This document shows, in pieces, positions 10,744 through 22,189 of a stretch of DNA of 64,000 bases. The notes under the pieces were generated by a model. The model was not told the origin of the DNA. It was given only the letters and a program-made list of their open reading frames with translations, and made no database searches. The DNA comes from Adenophora triphylla var. japonica (taxonomy: Eukaryota; Streptophyta; Magnoliopsida; Asterales; Campanulaceae): the NCBI GenBank assembly GCA_022495995.1, contig JAFEMH010001475.1, positions 1 through 64,000 on the forward strand, written 5' to 3'. Positions within the stretch are counted from its first letter, which is position 1. The number at the start of each line of letters is the position of its first letter. The translations under genes and the position numbers were made by a program.

Positions 10744-12830
10744 CTAAACAAAAAAAAAAGGGGATATGAAAGAGGGAAAGCAAATGAATCCTAATCGGAC
10801 TCCTCGGACATCATCATCCTCGCGAGGTCCTCCCGAGAGAGAAGTCGGGCATCCCGGCGAACTCGCCGTCGCATCCTCGTCGTCGAGAATCTGAGGGCAC
10901 CCGTCGGGAGGCTCCTGCGAAAAGTACTCGGAAAGGATCAAATCCGGCGAAAGGATCGAAAGAAGAAGGCTCGAGGAACCCTCGCCACGTGTGCGCCATG
11001 CGGAGGCATGAGAGCGATAAAGAGCTGCTCCCTCGAAGGCCTGCGGCTCCCGAAAACGTCCGGCATCCATGCTATGCCGCCCCCTCGAGCAGTCCCTCTG
11101 GCTGCGGCTCAGGCTCGGCTCACAGGCGGAGGAACGTCCAGCTGAGAATGCCTCGAAGGCATAGGCTCGTACGCCGGCGAAACGCGTCGCGGGGTGGCCA
11201 AGATATCTTGAAGCCATCTTCTTGCGCAAACGACCTCATCGCCACGTAGCAGGCGAGTCGGCGCCTATCATAGGCTCTCCCGGGACTTTTGCACCAGCAA
11301 GCGGCCAAGGAAACGCTCGCCCTGCTTAAGCTACGATTATACTCAGCAACAAAAGAGAAAAATACGAAAAGATGCCAAGATGGAAAAGAGTCCAGCACAC
11401 ACTCCACTTGCGTCTATCGGGGTCCGCTCTGTATGCGGCGAGGGAGCTGCTCGAGGCGAGGCTCTGAGCGACACCCTCCTCCTTCGATCGGAGTCCCCGC
11501 GGACGTACGTGAAATCCGGTCCCGGCATCGGAACCTCTGGGGAGCATGCGGGCCGGCCTCTCTCCAGCGCCGATTACTGCGGCGTCCCTCGGCTTCCTCC
11601 TCACGAAGGCCCCGTACTCCTCTCCATACTGAAATGAACTCCTCGGCGCAGAGCACCGCAGGGTACCTCTGAAATCGAGCACGTCCCGTATTGTGCACAA
11701 GAGAATCAAGCATCCTGAAGGGAGGGTCCCTCGGAGCCACGGGAAGCTCACGCTTCGGGGCCATCTTTTGCGAGAAGACCCGCTCCCAGGATACATAACA
11801 TCGCGAGTCGAAGCCCCGCGGCATCTTCCGCCGCTCTTGGCTGTCACCTCAGCGCAAGAGCCCCCCCCCTCAAACCTCGTCCCACACTCATCTGCAGGAG
11901 CCCAGCGGGAACAAAAGCAAACACCCCTTCAAGGGCTGCAGCTCAGGACGCTCCTGCACATCCCGTGGCGATGGTGAGCTTCCCCCTCTTTGGTCCTCCT
12001 CTTCCTCGCCGTACGAGCCCGGCCACGCCAACATAGCGAGGATGCGCGACGCCGACTCTGGATCTCTCTATCCGGCGGAAGCATTGGAAAATCTCATAAA
12101 ACCACATCTGTGACAAAAACGAGAGAAGGCTCGGTGCAAAGAAAGAAACGGAGAAGCTTGACAAGTTGCTAAATCAAAAGCAGCAATGATAAACTCGCCC
12201 ACCTCCAAAGCAAGAGTCAACGAGGCCAACGGGCGCCTTAAACCGCTAAGCCTAGGTCCAAGGAAATAGTAGAGCTCGGCCCAGAAGCACCTGCCTCGCC
12301 CCGAAGCAATATCACGGACTATCCGGAGTCAATCGAAGCTCTCCCGACGGAAGCAAAGGGAGCCGCGGTCGCGTGGTTCGAGAACAAAGTCTCGAGACAG
12401 TGCATACCACAAAGGAGCGCGCCTTGTTACGTCACGCCGTAACTGGCCAGGTACCCGGATGTAGGCTACAATGTCTTTGGGCCGTGATCCTCGGCTCACG
12501 TCGCTACTCCTGACATGCCCCGGAGCCCTGCGAGGGCCGAGGCTGGCCCAAGCCCAGCGGCTCGGTCGGCCTCCCATGGGAGATCATATCTCTCCACCGT
12601 ACCGGCCCTCGCTTTGAAGGAAAGCCGTGTCGCGCGGCTCAGTCGGTCGGCGTCTCGTCGCCTCTCCCGGCTCGGATGGAAGGTGTGGGTGGTATCCCAC
12701 CGGTACTCGAAAGGCGAAGGAAAGGCGCTCGCACATTGTTCTTCCTCGTATCGAAACTCCGGCCCGGGTTCTCGGCCCAGAGCACCCCCGGGCCGAGAGC
12801 GTAGACCGGCCTCAGGGACTCGGCTCACAG
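10744..12830 (-). pseudogene. Antisense PMD-like ORF remnant of a Tat-type element
   Basis: GC-rich minus-strand ORFs (12329-12828, 11326-11847, 10744-11229) read as pieces of one protein. Near 12680-12700 the peptide FEYRWDTTHTFH resembles the plant mobile domain signature W-x-x-x-T-H-T-F-H, which is intact in the PMD gene at 43.7-44.5 kb. Near 12080-12110 the peptide MWFYEIF resembles the W-x-Y-E-x-F motif of PMD C-terminal parts. PMD-like antisense ORFs are known from Tat/Retand retrotransposons. Frames are broken, so this is a remnant. The assignment rests on short motifs. Confidence 0.4.
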
Positions 12831-12989
12831 ATCCACGGAGAAATATCGGGCATCAGCTTGCCACCGCGGCTGTGAACGAGCCGGCCTCGGCGACCCCCGA
12901 GTCTTCATCCTCTTGGCCTTCCCGGCCATAAGCCCCGCATCTGCCCGAGGTAAACACTGTGCCGAGTGCGTCAATCACGATTACTTAAT

Positions 12990-13640
12990 ATAAAACAAAG
13001 GCACATCTTATTTCCCCGTCACCAAAAACACGGCACACATTGCACATATTTTTCACATATAACCCGTCTAAAAAACCCGGCACATGTATTGCACATATTT
13101 TTTCCCCTTAACATGCGTATAATCCGTACACGTCACAAAACATGGCACACACGGCACCTATTTTCACGACATTTTTCAAAAAAGTCCGTCCCAATAAAAG
13201 GCACATATAAGGCACACACGGCACGACACATGTTGCACATATGGCACATCCTGCAAAAAATAACCGTCCTGCACATATGCTACACATTTTTTCACTTATT
13301 TACACCGCTTCACAAAAATCACGGCCACATGTCACATTTTTTCACAAAAATTATCACTCACACGATAATTTTTCTCATAATGTACATACATATAAATAGC
13401 ATACGGTACAAAACACTAAAAGCATGCATTTCATTAGAGAGCGCACTTTATTTTCACAAATAAGAGCTAATCTACACATTTTACGCACAAAATACACATA
13501 CCCATTTTCCAATTTTTACATGTCCATTTTCAACAATTCATCAAGAATTTCACAAAAGGGCATAAAAAATAAATAATAACAAAAAAATTCAAAAATACGA
13601 AAAACTAAAACCTAGTTCTAGCATTCAAAGAGTCGGCTTC
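12990..13640 (+). repeat. Low-complexity GGCACA/TTGCACATATTT repeat block
   Basis: Degenerate tandem units made of GGCACACA, TTGCACATATTTTT and CGTC-type joints. The ORF at 12966-13463 only reflects the repeat. No gene or promoter is seen. Confidence 0.5.
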
Positions 13641-13899
13641 GACGGGGAATCAAAAACGGAGCAGATTTCTTACTCCTCAGACGTTCGCTAGAGCGACGAT
13701 TGTGCACCTCGGGATTCGGATACAAGACATCTGGGTTCTTCGAAAGATGGAACGAGCGCAGAAATCAATTCCTTTGAAGCTCCATCCCGTTGCTCGACCA
13801 CTTCTTGGCGCAGCCGTTGAACTCCCCGGACTCCAACGAGATCCGGTCGGCCATTGCAGCTTCCCGAAAAAATTCAGCAAAAAAGATTTTGGTTAACAA

Positions 13900-14140
13900 T
13901 GGAGGATTTTTCTCTCTCTCTCGCCTGGTTCCACGAATGTGGAAAATGAGGAAATGGGAGAAGTGAGGGGGAGCCTCGGCATTTACAACCCGTCAAAACC
14001 TGGGAGCTGTAATTCAAGCAAGGTGGGTCCGTCACGGACCTCTTTGCATCCGGCGAATATCGAGTCCGTGGCGGACCTCTTTGCGGTCCCAAAATGCTTT
14101 CCAGCGACTTATAACTTCGGCAACCAGTGCAGAGCCGTGT
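13900..14140 (+). repeat. Second LTR-B-like fragment
   Basis: Palindromic sites GGTCCGTCACGGACC (14026-14040) and AGTCCGTGGCGGACCT (14063-14078) are each followed by CTTTGC, with a leading GGAAATGGGAG tract. The arrangement parallels 10316-10480, with mutated palindrome centres. Confidence 0.45.
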
Positions 14141-14399
14141 GAAGAGTGCGGTCTCGCCAGCGACGGCTTCAACCAACCGGGCCACTCAACGTCATGCACG
14201 GTCTTCGACACTTCCAGCACGGCAAATCAATCCCGTGATCGGCGTAAGACCGATCCTCGCCCGCTCCAATGAATTCAATGCCTGACACGCCAGAGCCGTA
14301 TCGAGAGCCGAGTCCTTGCCCAACGCCCGACGGCAATTGAGAAGAGACAAGCGCACGAGACCGGCTTACCTCGAAGACGCCTGAATGCTCAACGACAAC

Positions 14400-14820
14400 T
14401 CATCTGGCCCTCGCATAAAGCGCCTCCAGGAAGATGCCAAACTGAAGCAATCAGTCGAGGTCATCTTCTTGCCCACTTGGCGACGCAAGCACGGCCAAGA
14501 ATGTAAGGCCGAACCTCCCCCGCTTCAAGCTGACAGCATGAGACGGCCGTACGTAAGCCAGAACTCACTCCCCCAGCAAAGTGAAAGGAAGTCATACCAA
14601 GGGCCCTGTATCCCCGGCTTACCGGCCATCATCCTTGCCACATCATCGTAAGTCCGGCCCAGCTACAACTCTGACAATGCGAAAAACACTCCAAAGGCAT
14701 GCTGAGTCCCAGGCAGAAAGACGCCTCCAAAATGCCAAATGGTGAAGCAATCACCGGTCGTCATCCTGCCCACTTCAACGGCGGCGCAAGCAGGCGGTCA
14801 TCGTAAGTCCAACCACACTC
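14400..14820 (+). repeat. Pair of ~90-bp direct repeats
   Basis: The segments at about 14410-14500 and 14725-14815 share the order CTCCA..GATGCCAAA.TG..GAAGCAATCA..CGG/GAGGTCATC..GCCCACTT..GGCG.CGCAAGCA, about 315 bp apart. They appear to be an internal duplication leading into the minisatellite. No coding function is seen. Confidence 0.4.
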
Positions 14821-14889
14821 GACATGCAAAAACAAGGCATCGGCGTCTCTCGGCTGAAGCGCCAAGTCCTCCGCCTCGGCACATCAAAG

Positions 14890-15480
14890 TCCTCGCGCAT
14901 TACATCAGCTGCGGCTAGAAGACGATTGAGAAGTCCTCGCGCATTACATCAGCTAACGGCTAGAAGACGATTCAAAGTCCTCCTGCGCATTACATCAAAA
15001 TCCTCAGTGGCGGCATATGAAGAAGAACGATTCCAGAGTCCTCCCGCGTTGGCATCAGGCGCCGCCCTTAGAAGACGATTGAAGTCCTCCGCGTGGCACC
15101 CAGCCGCCGCCGTAAGACGATTCAAAGTCCTCCCGCGTGGCACCAACCGCCGCCGAAGACGATTCAAAGTCCTCCCGCGTGGCACCAACCGCCGCCCGAA
15201 GACGATTCAAAGTCCTCCCGCGTGGCACCAACCGCCGGAAGACGATTCAAAGTCCTCCGCGTGGCACCAAGCGCCGCCCGAAGACGATTCAAAGTCCTCC
15301 CGCGTGGCACCAACCGCCGCCGTAAGACGATTCAAAGTCCTGCTTTTGCCGCCGCCAGAAGACGATTCAAAGTCCTCCCGGCGTGGCACCAACCGCCGCC
15401 GAAGACGATTCAAAGTCCTCACGCATGGCATAACCATTCGAGAGACGATTCAAGTCCTCACAACTATCTCCGGCCGGAAG
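14890..15480 (+). repeat. Minisatellite of ~43-bp GC-rich units
   Basis: About 12-13 head-to-tail units built from AGACGATTCAAAGTCCTC followed by CCGCGTGGCACCAACCGCCGCC. The first units are more divergent and the units near 15120-15420 nearly identical. ORFs in all three forward frames (for example 14824-15513) and on the reverse strand are by-products of the repeat and should not be annotated as genes. Confidence 0.85.
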
Positions 15481-15524
15481 GCCTTAAACCACCCGGGATT
15501 AGGAAAATCGTAAAATTTCCATCC

Positions 15525-15945
15525 CAGACACCACCACGTCCTCACAATTGACCTCGGCGGTCACCACATCTTAGGACACCACCACGTCCTCTGGCCCGAC
15601 CTCGGCGGTCACACAACACTTCGGGCGCACCACCACGCCCGCACTCACAATTTCACGACCTCGAACTACGACTAGGCTTGATTCCCGCCGAGGATACGTA
15701 GGAATCCTATCACGGGGTCCAGCCATCGACCCATGCGGTCACCCGGGACACCACCACGTCCTTACCACGACCTCGGCGGTCACACGACACTTCGGGCACC
15801 ACCACGCCCGCATTCACAAAACACTCACCTACACCCGAACTACGATCGGGCTTGATTCCCGCCGGGGATACGTAGGAATCCTATCACGGGGTCCGGCCAG
15901 CGGCCTAAACGGTCACACGATAGGACACCACCACGTCCTCACACC
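15525..15945 (+). repeat. Array of covarying CACCACCAC hairpins
   Basis: Repeated short inverted repeats with the same loop and two alternative stems: GGAC-ACCACCAC-GTCC (about 15577, 15747, 15923, and a partial one at 15528) and GGGC-ACCACCAC-GCCC (about 15622 and 15795). Between them are GACCTCGGCGGTCAC segments. The A-T to G-C change is matched on both arms. Confidence 0.6.
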
Positions 15946-16240
15946 GACCTCCCGGTCACTTTATCTCCCAAAGACGCGATCCAGTTAGGACCCTTATCTT
16001 ATCGGCGACCCCACTTCTTTCATAAGTGAGCGTCGTCGAGGGGCCTGTAAGTACCCCAATCTGGATCACACCCTTTCAAACACACGGGAAGCACCGCGAA
16101 CTCATCAACGCAGTCTCGACGACCCACAGCACTCAAAACCCCCTCAAAACCCCCGGCCAAACCAAGGGAGGAGCCTTTTGCAGGATAAAAAGGGACAAAA
16201 GGACCTTTTGGGAATTTTCAGAAATTGGAAAAGCAATAAT

Positions 16241-16495
16241 GATCCGTACGAACCTCTTTGCTTTAATAATTCTTGAATCTTCTTAAAGTCCACAATATTC
16301 CCTCAAATCCGGGAAAATGATTACCCCCTGCAGAGTTGGTCCGTACGGACCAACTTTCGCATGTCAACTCGGTCCATACGGACCTTATTGCCTGAGGAAC
16401 ATCATAATTGCAAATATTCCTCCATCATCACGAGATTCCCTCAAATCGAGGAGAGACCAAAAGTCCTGGATTACCGGGGAGGTCCGTACGGACCT
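16241..16495 (+). promoter_or_regulatory. Palindrome array upstream of LTR B TATA box
   Basis: Copies lie at 16241-16254 (degenerate), 16336-16353 (18-bp perfect palindrome TTGGTCCGTACGGACCAA), 16371-16384 and 16480-16495 (AGGTCCGTACGGACCT). The last ends about 20 bp before the TATA box at 16516. Several are followed by CTCTTTGC. The position suggests factor-binding sites. Confidence 0.6.
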
Positions 16496-17399
16496 CTTTG
16501 CACCAAATACGGCACTATAAATAGAGGGCTCCCCTCCTCATTTTCACACATCTCCCACTTCTCTCTTCCTCCCTAGGCCTTCTGGCTTCCCCTCTAAGTC
16601 CTTCCGAGGCATTCCCGACCCCTTTCGGATCCTTCCGAGGCCTTCCGAGCCCCCTCGAGGTGCTCCAAAGCCTCCCTGAGCGCTCCCGCGATGCTCCCGC
16701 GCTGTCCCGAGGCACTCTCGAGGTACTCTGAGGCCCCTCCTGGTACTCTGAGGCCTTGCACAGTCTTTTCACGGTGTCCGGCTCTTTCCGAGTCAAACCG
16801 GCAATCCCAAACCACGCCGAAACTACGCCGAGTGACTCACCGCCACCTCCCAACGCACGCCGAACCTGCGCCGAGTGATCCCGACGATCCCCACGCACGC
16901 CGAACCTCTGCCCGCACGCGGCTTGCAACATCAACTCACGCCGAAACTCGTCCGCGGACAACCGGCCCCTCCCGAAGCAATCCCGATCCGTACCGGAACG
17001 CTACTCCGACCTCAAACACTATTCCTCAGCGGAAGACAGACACGAACCAACATTGGTAAGGCTTCCTTCCTACACTATTTCAATACCTTTCCATACATAG
17101 CATACAATGTAGACATCCAATACAGCATGCATTTTTAAAAGCACACACACACACACAACATTTAAAGGATATTAGGGGTATCCGAAAGACTCGTTTTACG
17201 AGGCGACTCGGGTGAGCTCTAATATTCTAATATTCTCTTCCCGAGGAGTCATTTGACCTCCGAACTCAAAATCTCATCACACAAAAACAGTTTAAAATTA
17301 TCTTTAAACTGATGCCCTTTTTCAATGTTTTGGGCTAAATAAAAACGGCGTGGCGACTCTACAAATCAAAACACGGCGAGACACCTCCAACCAACGCTA

Positions 17400-17990
17400 A
17401 AGCGGAATAAAGCCAGATGCCGGGGCGCGAACGCGCTGCCTCTCGGATCCGGGCGACCTTCTCGAAAAGCGACAAATGCGAGATGCCGGGGCTCCGCGCG
17501 CGAGCCGGATCCCGGGTAATTTCACCGGTGCAAACGGACTTCTGATGATGAGAGGGATGGACCTGAGAATTTTGACTTGAGGGACGGACCCGATGATTTT
17601 GATGAAGAGAGGGACGGACCCGAGGATTCTTTGACTTAAGGGATGGACCCGATGATTTTGATGATGATCTGCCGATGAGAAACGGGCTTTTGATGATGAT
17701 GCTCCGTCCAGCACGGGATTTTTGATGATGAAACTCCATCCAACACGGGATTTTGATGATTGTCAAACCAGATGAACTTTGTTGTTGCTGAGACTGATGA
17801 GCACCATTGCTTGGAGATTAAGGCAGCTGAGGCTCTTTTTGACGAGCATTGCTTGGAGACCGAGGCAGCTGAGGTTTTTTTTTAGACGATGGTGATAAGT
17901 CTGAAGAAGATGAGACTGATGAAGATGATAAAGGCAGGACATGCCACCTGTAGGATTTGAAATCTTTGTCTATATTTTGATTTGAGGAGC
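17400..17990. repeat. GATGATTTTGATGA / GGGACGGACCCGA degenerate repeats
   Basis: Short imperfect repeats of GATGATTTTGATGATGA with GGGACGGACCCGA. The minus-strand ORF 17359-17766 is a translation of these repeats, with no recognisable domain. No gene is supported. Confidence 0.45.
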
Positions 17991-20660
17991 AATCCCCATG
18001 ATCAGATTATGATCACTTGATTATTGTACCATGTGGGGGGGTAAAACGCAACACTCTAGGCACTTTGCATTAATAGGCACTAAATTATTGCTAAATTTAT
18101 GCATTATTAATCTTGATGCACGAGTCCATCTCGGCTGGAGGATGAGAATGAAGTGAGGACTTTGCATGGCTTGACAAGCTGATATATATGTAGCAAATGA
18201 TGGATTGTGTATGGGATGGATGTGTGTATGTATGATGACATATGGGTTGTGAACCCTCTCCCACGCATTTGAGGAGTGTATGAGTGATGGATGATAAATG
18301 GTGGAGCCTAGGCAAGTCGGGGTGTGTCCTGAGAGTGCAAATTGCAGCAAGTCGATTGTTGCTGATAAGAACGAAGTGTGTCGCGCACCCGAGATGGCAA
18401 ACATCAGAAGAAGTGCAGAGAATGCCCCGATCTTGAGGAGGTGACTTGGCAAATCCCCAGTTGATAATGCAAAGCAAACCCGGAGGGAATCTAATAAGGA
18501 GTGAATCCATCATGTAGCAAAGTGGATGCAGAGAATACCCTGGCGAAAATACCGATACGGGATAGCCTGAGAGAACAGTTTAGCAAAGCCCCAGCTTGAA
18601 GAAATTCAATGCAGCCCTGTTGCAGACAAAATTATCATGTGGCCAAGGAGGCAACCATCTATCCAGACCTTAGTCAATCATTCATTGGACAAGACTCAGA
18701 AATGTACGTGCAGGGGCACATCTTTCGAAAAGTGGGAATGGATCCCGATTTTGTGTAACACACTCATTTTGGGTTTGACTCTTTTGAGAGAGTATAAGCG
18801 TCACAAGGTGTGGAAAAGTGTATGGAGGCCCCTGCTGACAGAAAGACAGTGTTTGGCTCTATTTTCCTATGATGTAGAAAAAGAAGACTTGTCGAGACAT
18901 TTGAAAACTTGTCTTATTCATGATGATCACAAGGCTGCTTAAAACCCTTTATTGATGTTCGGGTTATTCAACCACTAAGCTTGATATGAACAAATATTTT
19001 GATTAATCATGAGGAGAAAACCAACTGATATCAAGAATCAAATTTGGAAAGATGGAAAGAAGATTTGTGTATGGGGACGGCCCTTGATGAGACTGGATTT
19101 TCTGAGATTTGAATGTGTTTGTGACCCGACCATTTCTGGTTGCCTACGTTCCCCTCATGGCGAGGAGCTCAGGTCACCTTAGTTTGGGCTCATCCCGATT
19201 GAAGGAGAAGGAATGTGGAGATTCGAGATTTTGAGAACCTTTGAGGATTTTTCTCGAGAATTAGAGAGTTGAAGAGCATGTCTCCTTGGAGTGTCAATGA
19301 AAGACACGGTTGCGAAGCCCCGGTGAGGCATCCACGGGAAGTGTTTGTGGAGAAGAAATGAAATATGCTCACATGAAATGTCAAATGAATTGGATTTGCA
19401 TAATTTCTGATTGATGGTCTTGAACCAAGATGGATTAGGTTCTGAATTTAAGCAAGCAATGAAGTATTAATCTGATTTAGATCTTGATGAGATTAGAATG
19501 AACCTGCTATCCAGTAGGAACTAAAGCTGGGTTTCAAGGCTTCGATCGTCCATCGGGTGATTTGGAACATCATGACCTCTTAAGATGAGAGGTCGGCTGG
19601 GCCTTTTGCTGACTGAACCTCTAAAGATGAGAGGTTGGCTTTTGAAGATGTGTTTGGGATTTCTAAGGTGAGGAGATTGATTGCCTCTAAGAAAGAGAGG
19701 TCAAATTTTGACTTTGGCCAAAGGTAAGGATAATGGTAATGGGAATATCCTCTAAAAATGAGAGGATGGCTTGGGATTGGTTTTGTGGAAGGATGCTGGT
19801 GAGAGGAAATCCAAGCTATTGAGAACTTCCGTGAACTTGCGAGAATTCGGGTTCCTTTTGAATATTGGAGAGCTTCTTGAGGAGTCGAGGACTTTTGCTG
19901 AATTGTGAGGATTTAAAATCCTTCTTTTGAGAATTTGGAAGGCCTCTTGAGGAGTTGAGGATTATATCTGTCCTTCCTTCATGACTTGAGTATTTTGTGC
20001 ACCGCCGATTCTCGAAGCTGACTTCTTGGCATTGCTTGGACTTCTCTCAGCAAGGAGCAAAGATGATGGCTAAAGAGGGTTTCAAAACATGCCGATCTTG
20101 AAATGAAAGGATATTGTTTAGTGAGGGTGAGGTAATGGTCTCCCTAGGCTGAAAGGTTTCAACCGCAATCCCTACCGGATGACCTATACGAGATTAGGTC
20201 TTCATTGCTTGCTTAAGCTTAATTGAGAAATATTCATGCAAATTCATTGAGCAACGGAACATTGAGGATGATGAAAGAGATGTGAGCATATGAGATGCGA
20301 GATGGGGAATTGGTGAGCCCCAATTTGATAAGGATATCAGTTGATTTTCTCACTCCGACTAGTTTAAATATTAATCATTTCAATGGAATAGTGGCTGAGC
20401 AGCACAAGTGATCATGTAGAATAAAACCATTTCAATTAAGTGCAATGTGGGTGTGCAAGTGATGTCTCGAGTCTAGCAAGAAGAGAAATAAAGATTTTTA
20501 TTACTGAAATAAAAAGACTGGTCCCACTTGGACTTAACAGACTCGTGTCCAACATAGGACACTCATTAAAGACATGACAGACCATCTAGACCCTACAATG
20601 ACTGATTGACTGCATCGACATTGGATGGGAGGGTTCCTTGAATTCTGATTTTCCCAAACT
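17991..20660 (-). other. Non-coding 3' part of minus-strand Tat element B
   Basis: This lies downstream (in minus sense) of the gag at 20.7-22.2 kb, where pol would be expected. No protease, RT or integrase motif is readable. It contains a minus-strand copy of the lineage motif (GGTTGCCTACG at 19139-19149) and a hairpin series at 19575-19790. A + strand ORF at 18637-18942 (101 codons, with a WxxILCNTLILGLTLL hydrophobic stretch) was not recognised and is probably fortuitous. Confidence 0.4.
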
Positions 20661-20669
20661 CGATGGCAT

Positions 20670-22187
20670 TCACAACTCTATCAAATCTGGAAGGTCGCGT
20701 ACAATATTGGAGCGAGAAGCCTTCTCAATCTTCCCTTCATCAATAAGCCTTTGAATAAGCAACTTCAGAGGGGTGCAGTCATTGGTGGTATGACCGGGAT
20801 ACTGATGGTATCGGCAGTACTTGCTCGTGTCTAGGATTGGATTGGGCTTAGTAGGGCTGTAATTATCAAGCAGCTTAATCAGCCCAATCTTAATCAAACC
20901 ATAGAACGCCTCTTCAGTAGTCATTCCCAAGTCATCATACTTCCTTGGCTGGCGAGGCTGAAACTTCCCACTATTCTGAGTCTTTGGATGTGCAGTCCCA
21001 TCGAACTCCATCTTGGGCATTTTGAACCTCTGGGGAAGAGCTTTCACCTGTTCTAAATCGACAACCTTAAGCCCGCTTGATCTTGCAGTTAGCTTATCAG
21101 TTTGTTGCTGCATCATTTTCATTTGTTCCCACAAAATGGTAACTTCTGGATTGACATTAGAAGTTGGAGGCATGGTGGGAGAAGCAGTCGAGGAAAGCAC
21201 AGGGTTGGTCAACTGGATGAAAGGATTCTCACAATCACGTGCTGTTGGCAAAGCAGGTGCTGGCAGACCAAAAGTACTTGGAACATTCCAGCTACTATCA
21301 AGCAAGCTAACTAAACTTGGTATCAGAGTAGACATATAATCAAACTGATTTGCACCGGACTGAGCATTCTGAGCTGAAGGACCTTAAAACGGAGCTGACC
21401 CCGGATATTGAACTGATCCAAAACCAAGAGAGACACCTATCATAGGTTGAGAGAAACCACCCTGAAACAGGGACTGAATGAGCTGAGGCTGTAGAAAACC
21501 TTCTCGAAAGAGTTGATTACCGGCAAAGTGATACTGACCCTGATACTGGGGGCCTGGAAGCCAAAAGCCTTGAAGACCGTGTTGAGGTTGAGGCTGATAG
21601 TTGCTCGAAAACCATAGTCCGAACTGACCCGGAGGCATAGAAGCATTAGGCATAGGGGAAGACATCAAGTCATAGAAGTTTGGCCGTGGTCCACCAAAAC
21701 CAACTTGAGAGTTCAACTGTAGTCCCTGACTCTGAGTCTGGTTGAACTGAGTACCTTGAACCTGAGTCTGGATGGTCTGAGACATTTGGGAAGGAATTTT
21801 GCCTTGGGAATCCACATTCATCCCATGCATTTGCGTGCAGAGGGGAGAAGAAACAAAAGTGAGGGGAAGAAATGTCGCATTACAGGCGGGCTGGAGAGAA
21901 AGAGAAACATTCCCGGCTCCTAGATCGGTACCACTAGCATCGGTGATCTCATAAGACTCATTTTCACGACGAGTGACAGCAATCCCTCGGACACGCATCG
22001 TTTCCACAAACTTGACATGTGCTTCCTCTTTTCTAGCCCGGGCATCTTGTTCTCGAGCCAGTGTAGCCTCAAGAGAAGCTCGCAACTCGGCAACAGACAA
22101 ATCATTCAAGCTGGGCTGATCCACCGCAGATGAACTTCCGGACTGGGCTGATGACACATTCTCTGCGCCAGACATCTCGGATACCAA
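20670..22187 (-). pseudogene. gag of Ogre/Tat-type element B, one stop and internal deletion
   Basis: The nucleocapsid/capsid gene reads in one frame from the ATG at 22187 to 20670, interrupted by a single TAA at 21384-21386. The N-terminal part has a charged helical region (ELRASLEATLAREQDARARK), then a Gln/Gly/Pro-rich middle. The C-terminal part has the Tat gag markers LPQRFKMPKMEFDGTA and KYCRYHQYPGHTTNDC (a C-x2-H-x4-H-x4-C knuckle typical of this lineage), then a Lys/Glu-rich end. Between FDGTAHPKTQ and KFQPRQPRKYDD most of the capsid core is missing, an in-frame deletion. PBS and LTR follow upstream at 23485-24889. No pol remains, so the element could move only with outside help, if at all. 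Confidence 0.8.
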
Positions 22188-22189
22188 AC

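Larger units (their letters stand above)
15500..17350 (+). repeat. Second Tat-type LTR (LTR B)
   Basis: The LTR architecture matches LTR A. It has two copies of the CTACG...CGTAGG block (15664-15710 and 15840-15885), a palindrome array, the TATA box TATAAATAG at 16516-16524, and the U5-end motif GGCGTGGCGACTCT at 17347-17360 after an ACCTCCGAAC stretch also present near the end of LTR A. The sequence differs from LTR A, so it belongs to another family rather than being the matching 3' LTR. Upstream boundary is uncertain. Whether it is a solo LTR or belongs to an element at 17.4-18 kb could not be decided. Confidence 0.6.

Noticed and set aside
10316..14140. Complete solo LTRs of family B at 10.3 and 13.9 kb
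   Set aside because: Only the palindrome region and a short purine-rich lead are shared. No TG/CA ends, U5 motif or target duplications could be found.
14824..15551. Long Arg/Pro-rich ORFs in three frames
   Set aside because: They are translations of the ~43-bp minisatellite, open in several frames at once because the unit lacks stops.
15525..15945. CRISPR-like array
   Set aside because: Spacing is irregular, the intervening sequences are themselves repeated, and the genome is clearly plant.
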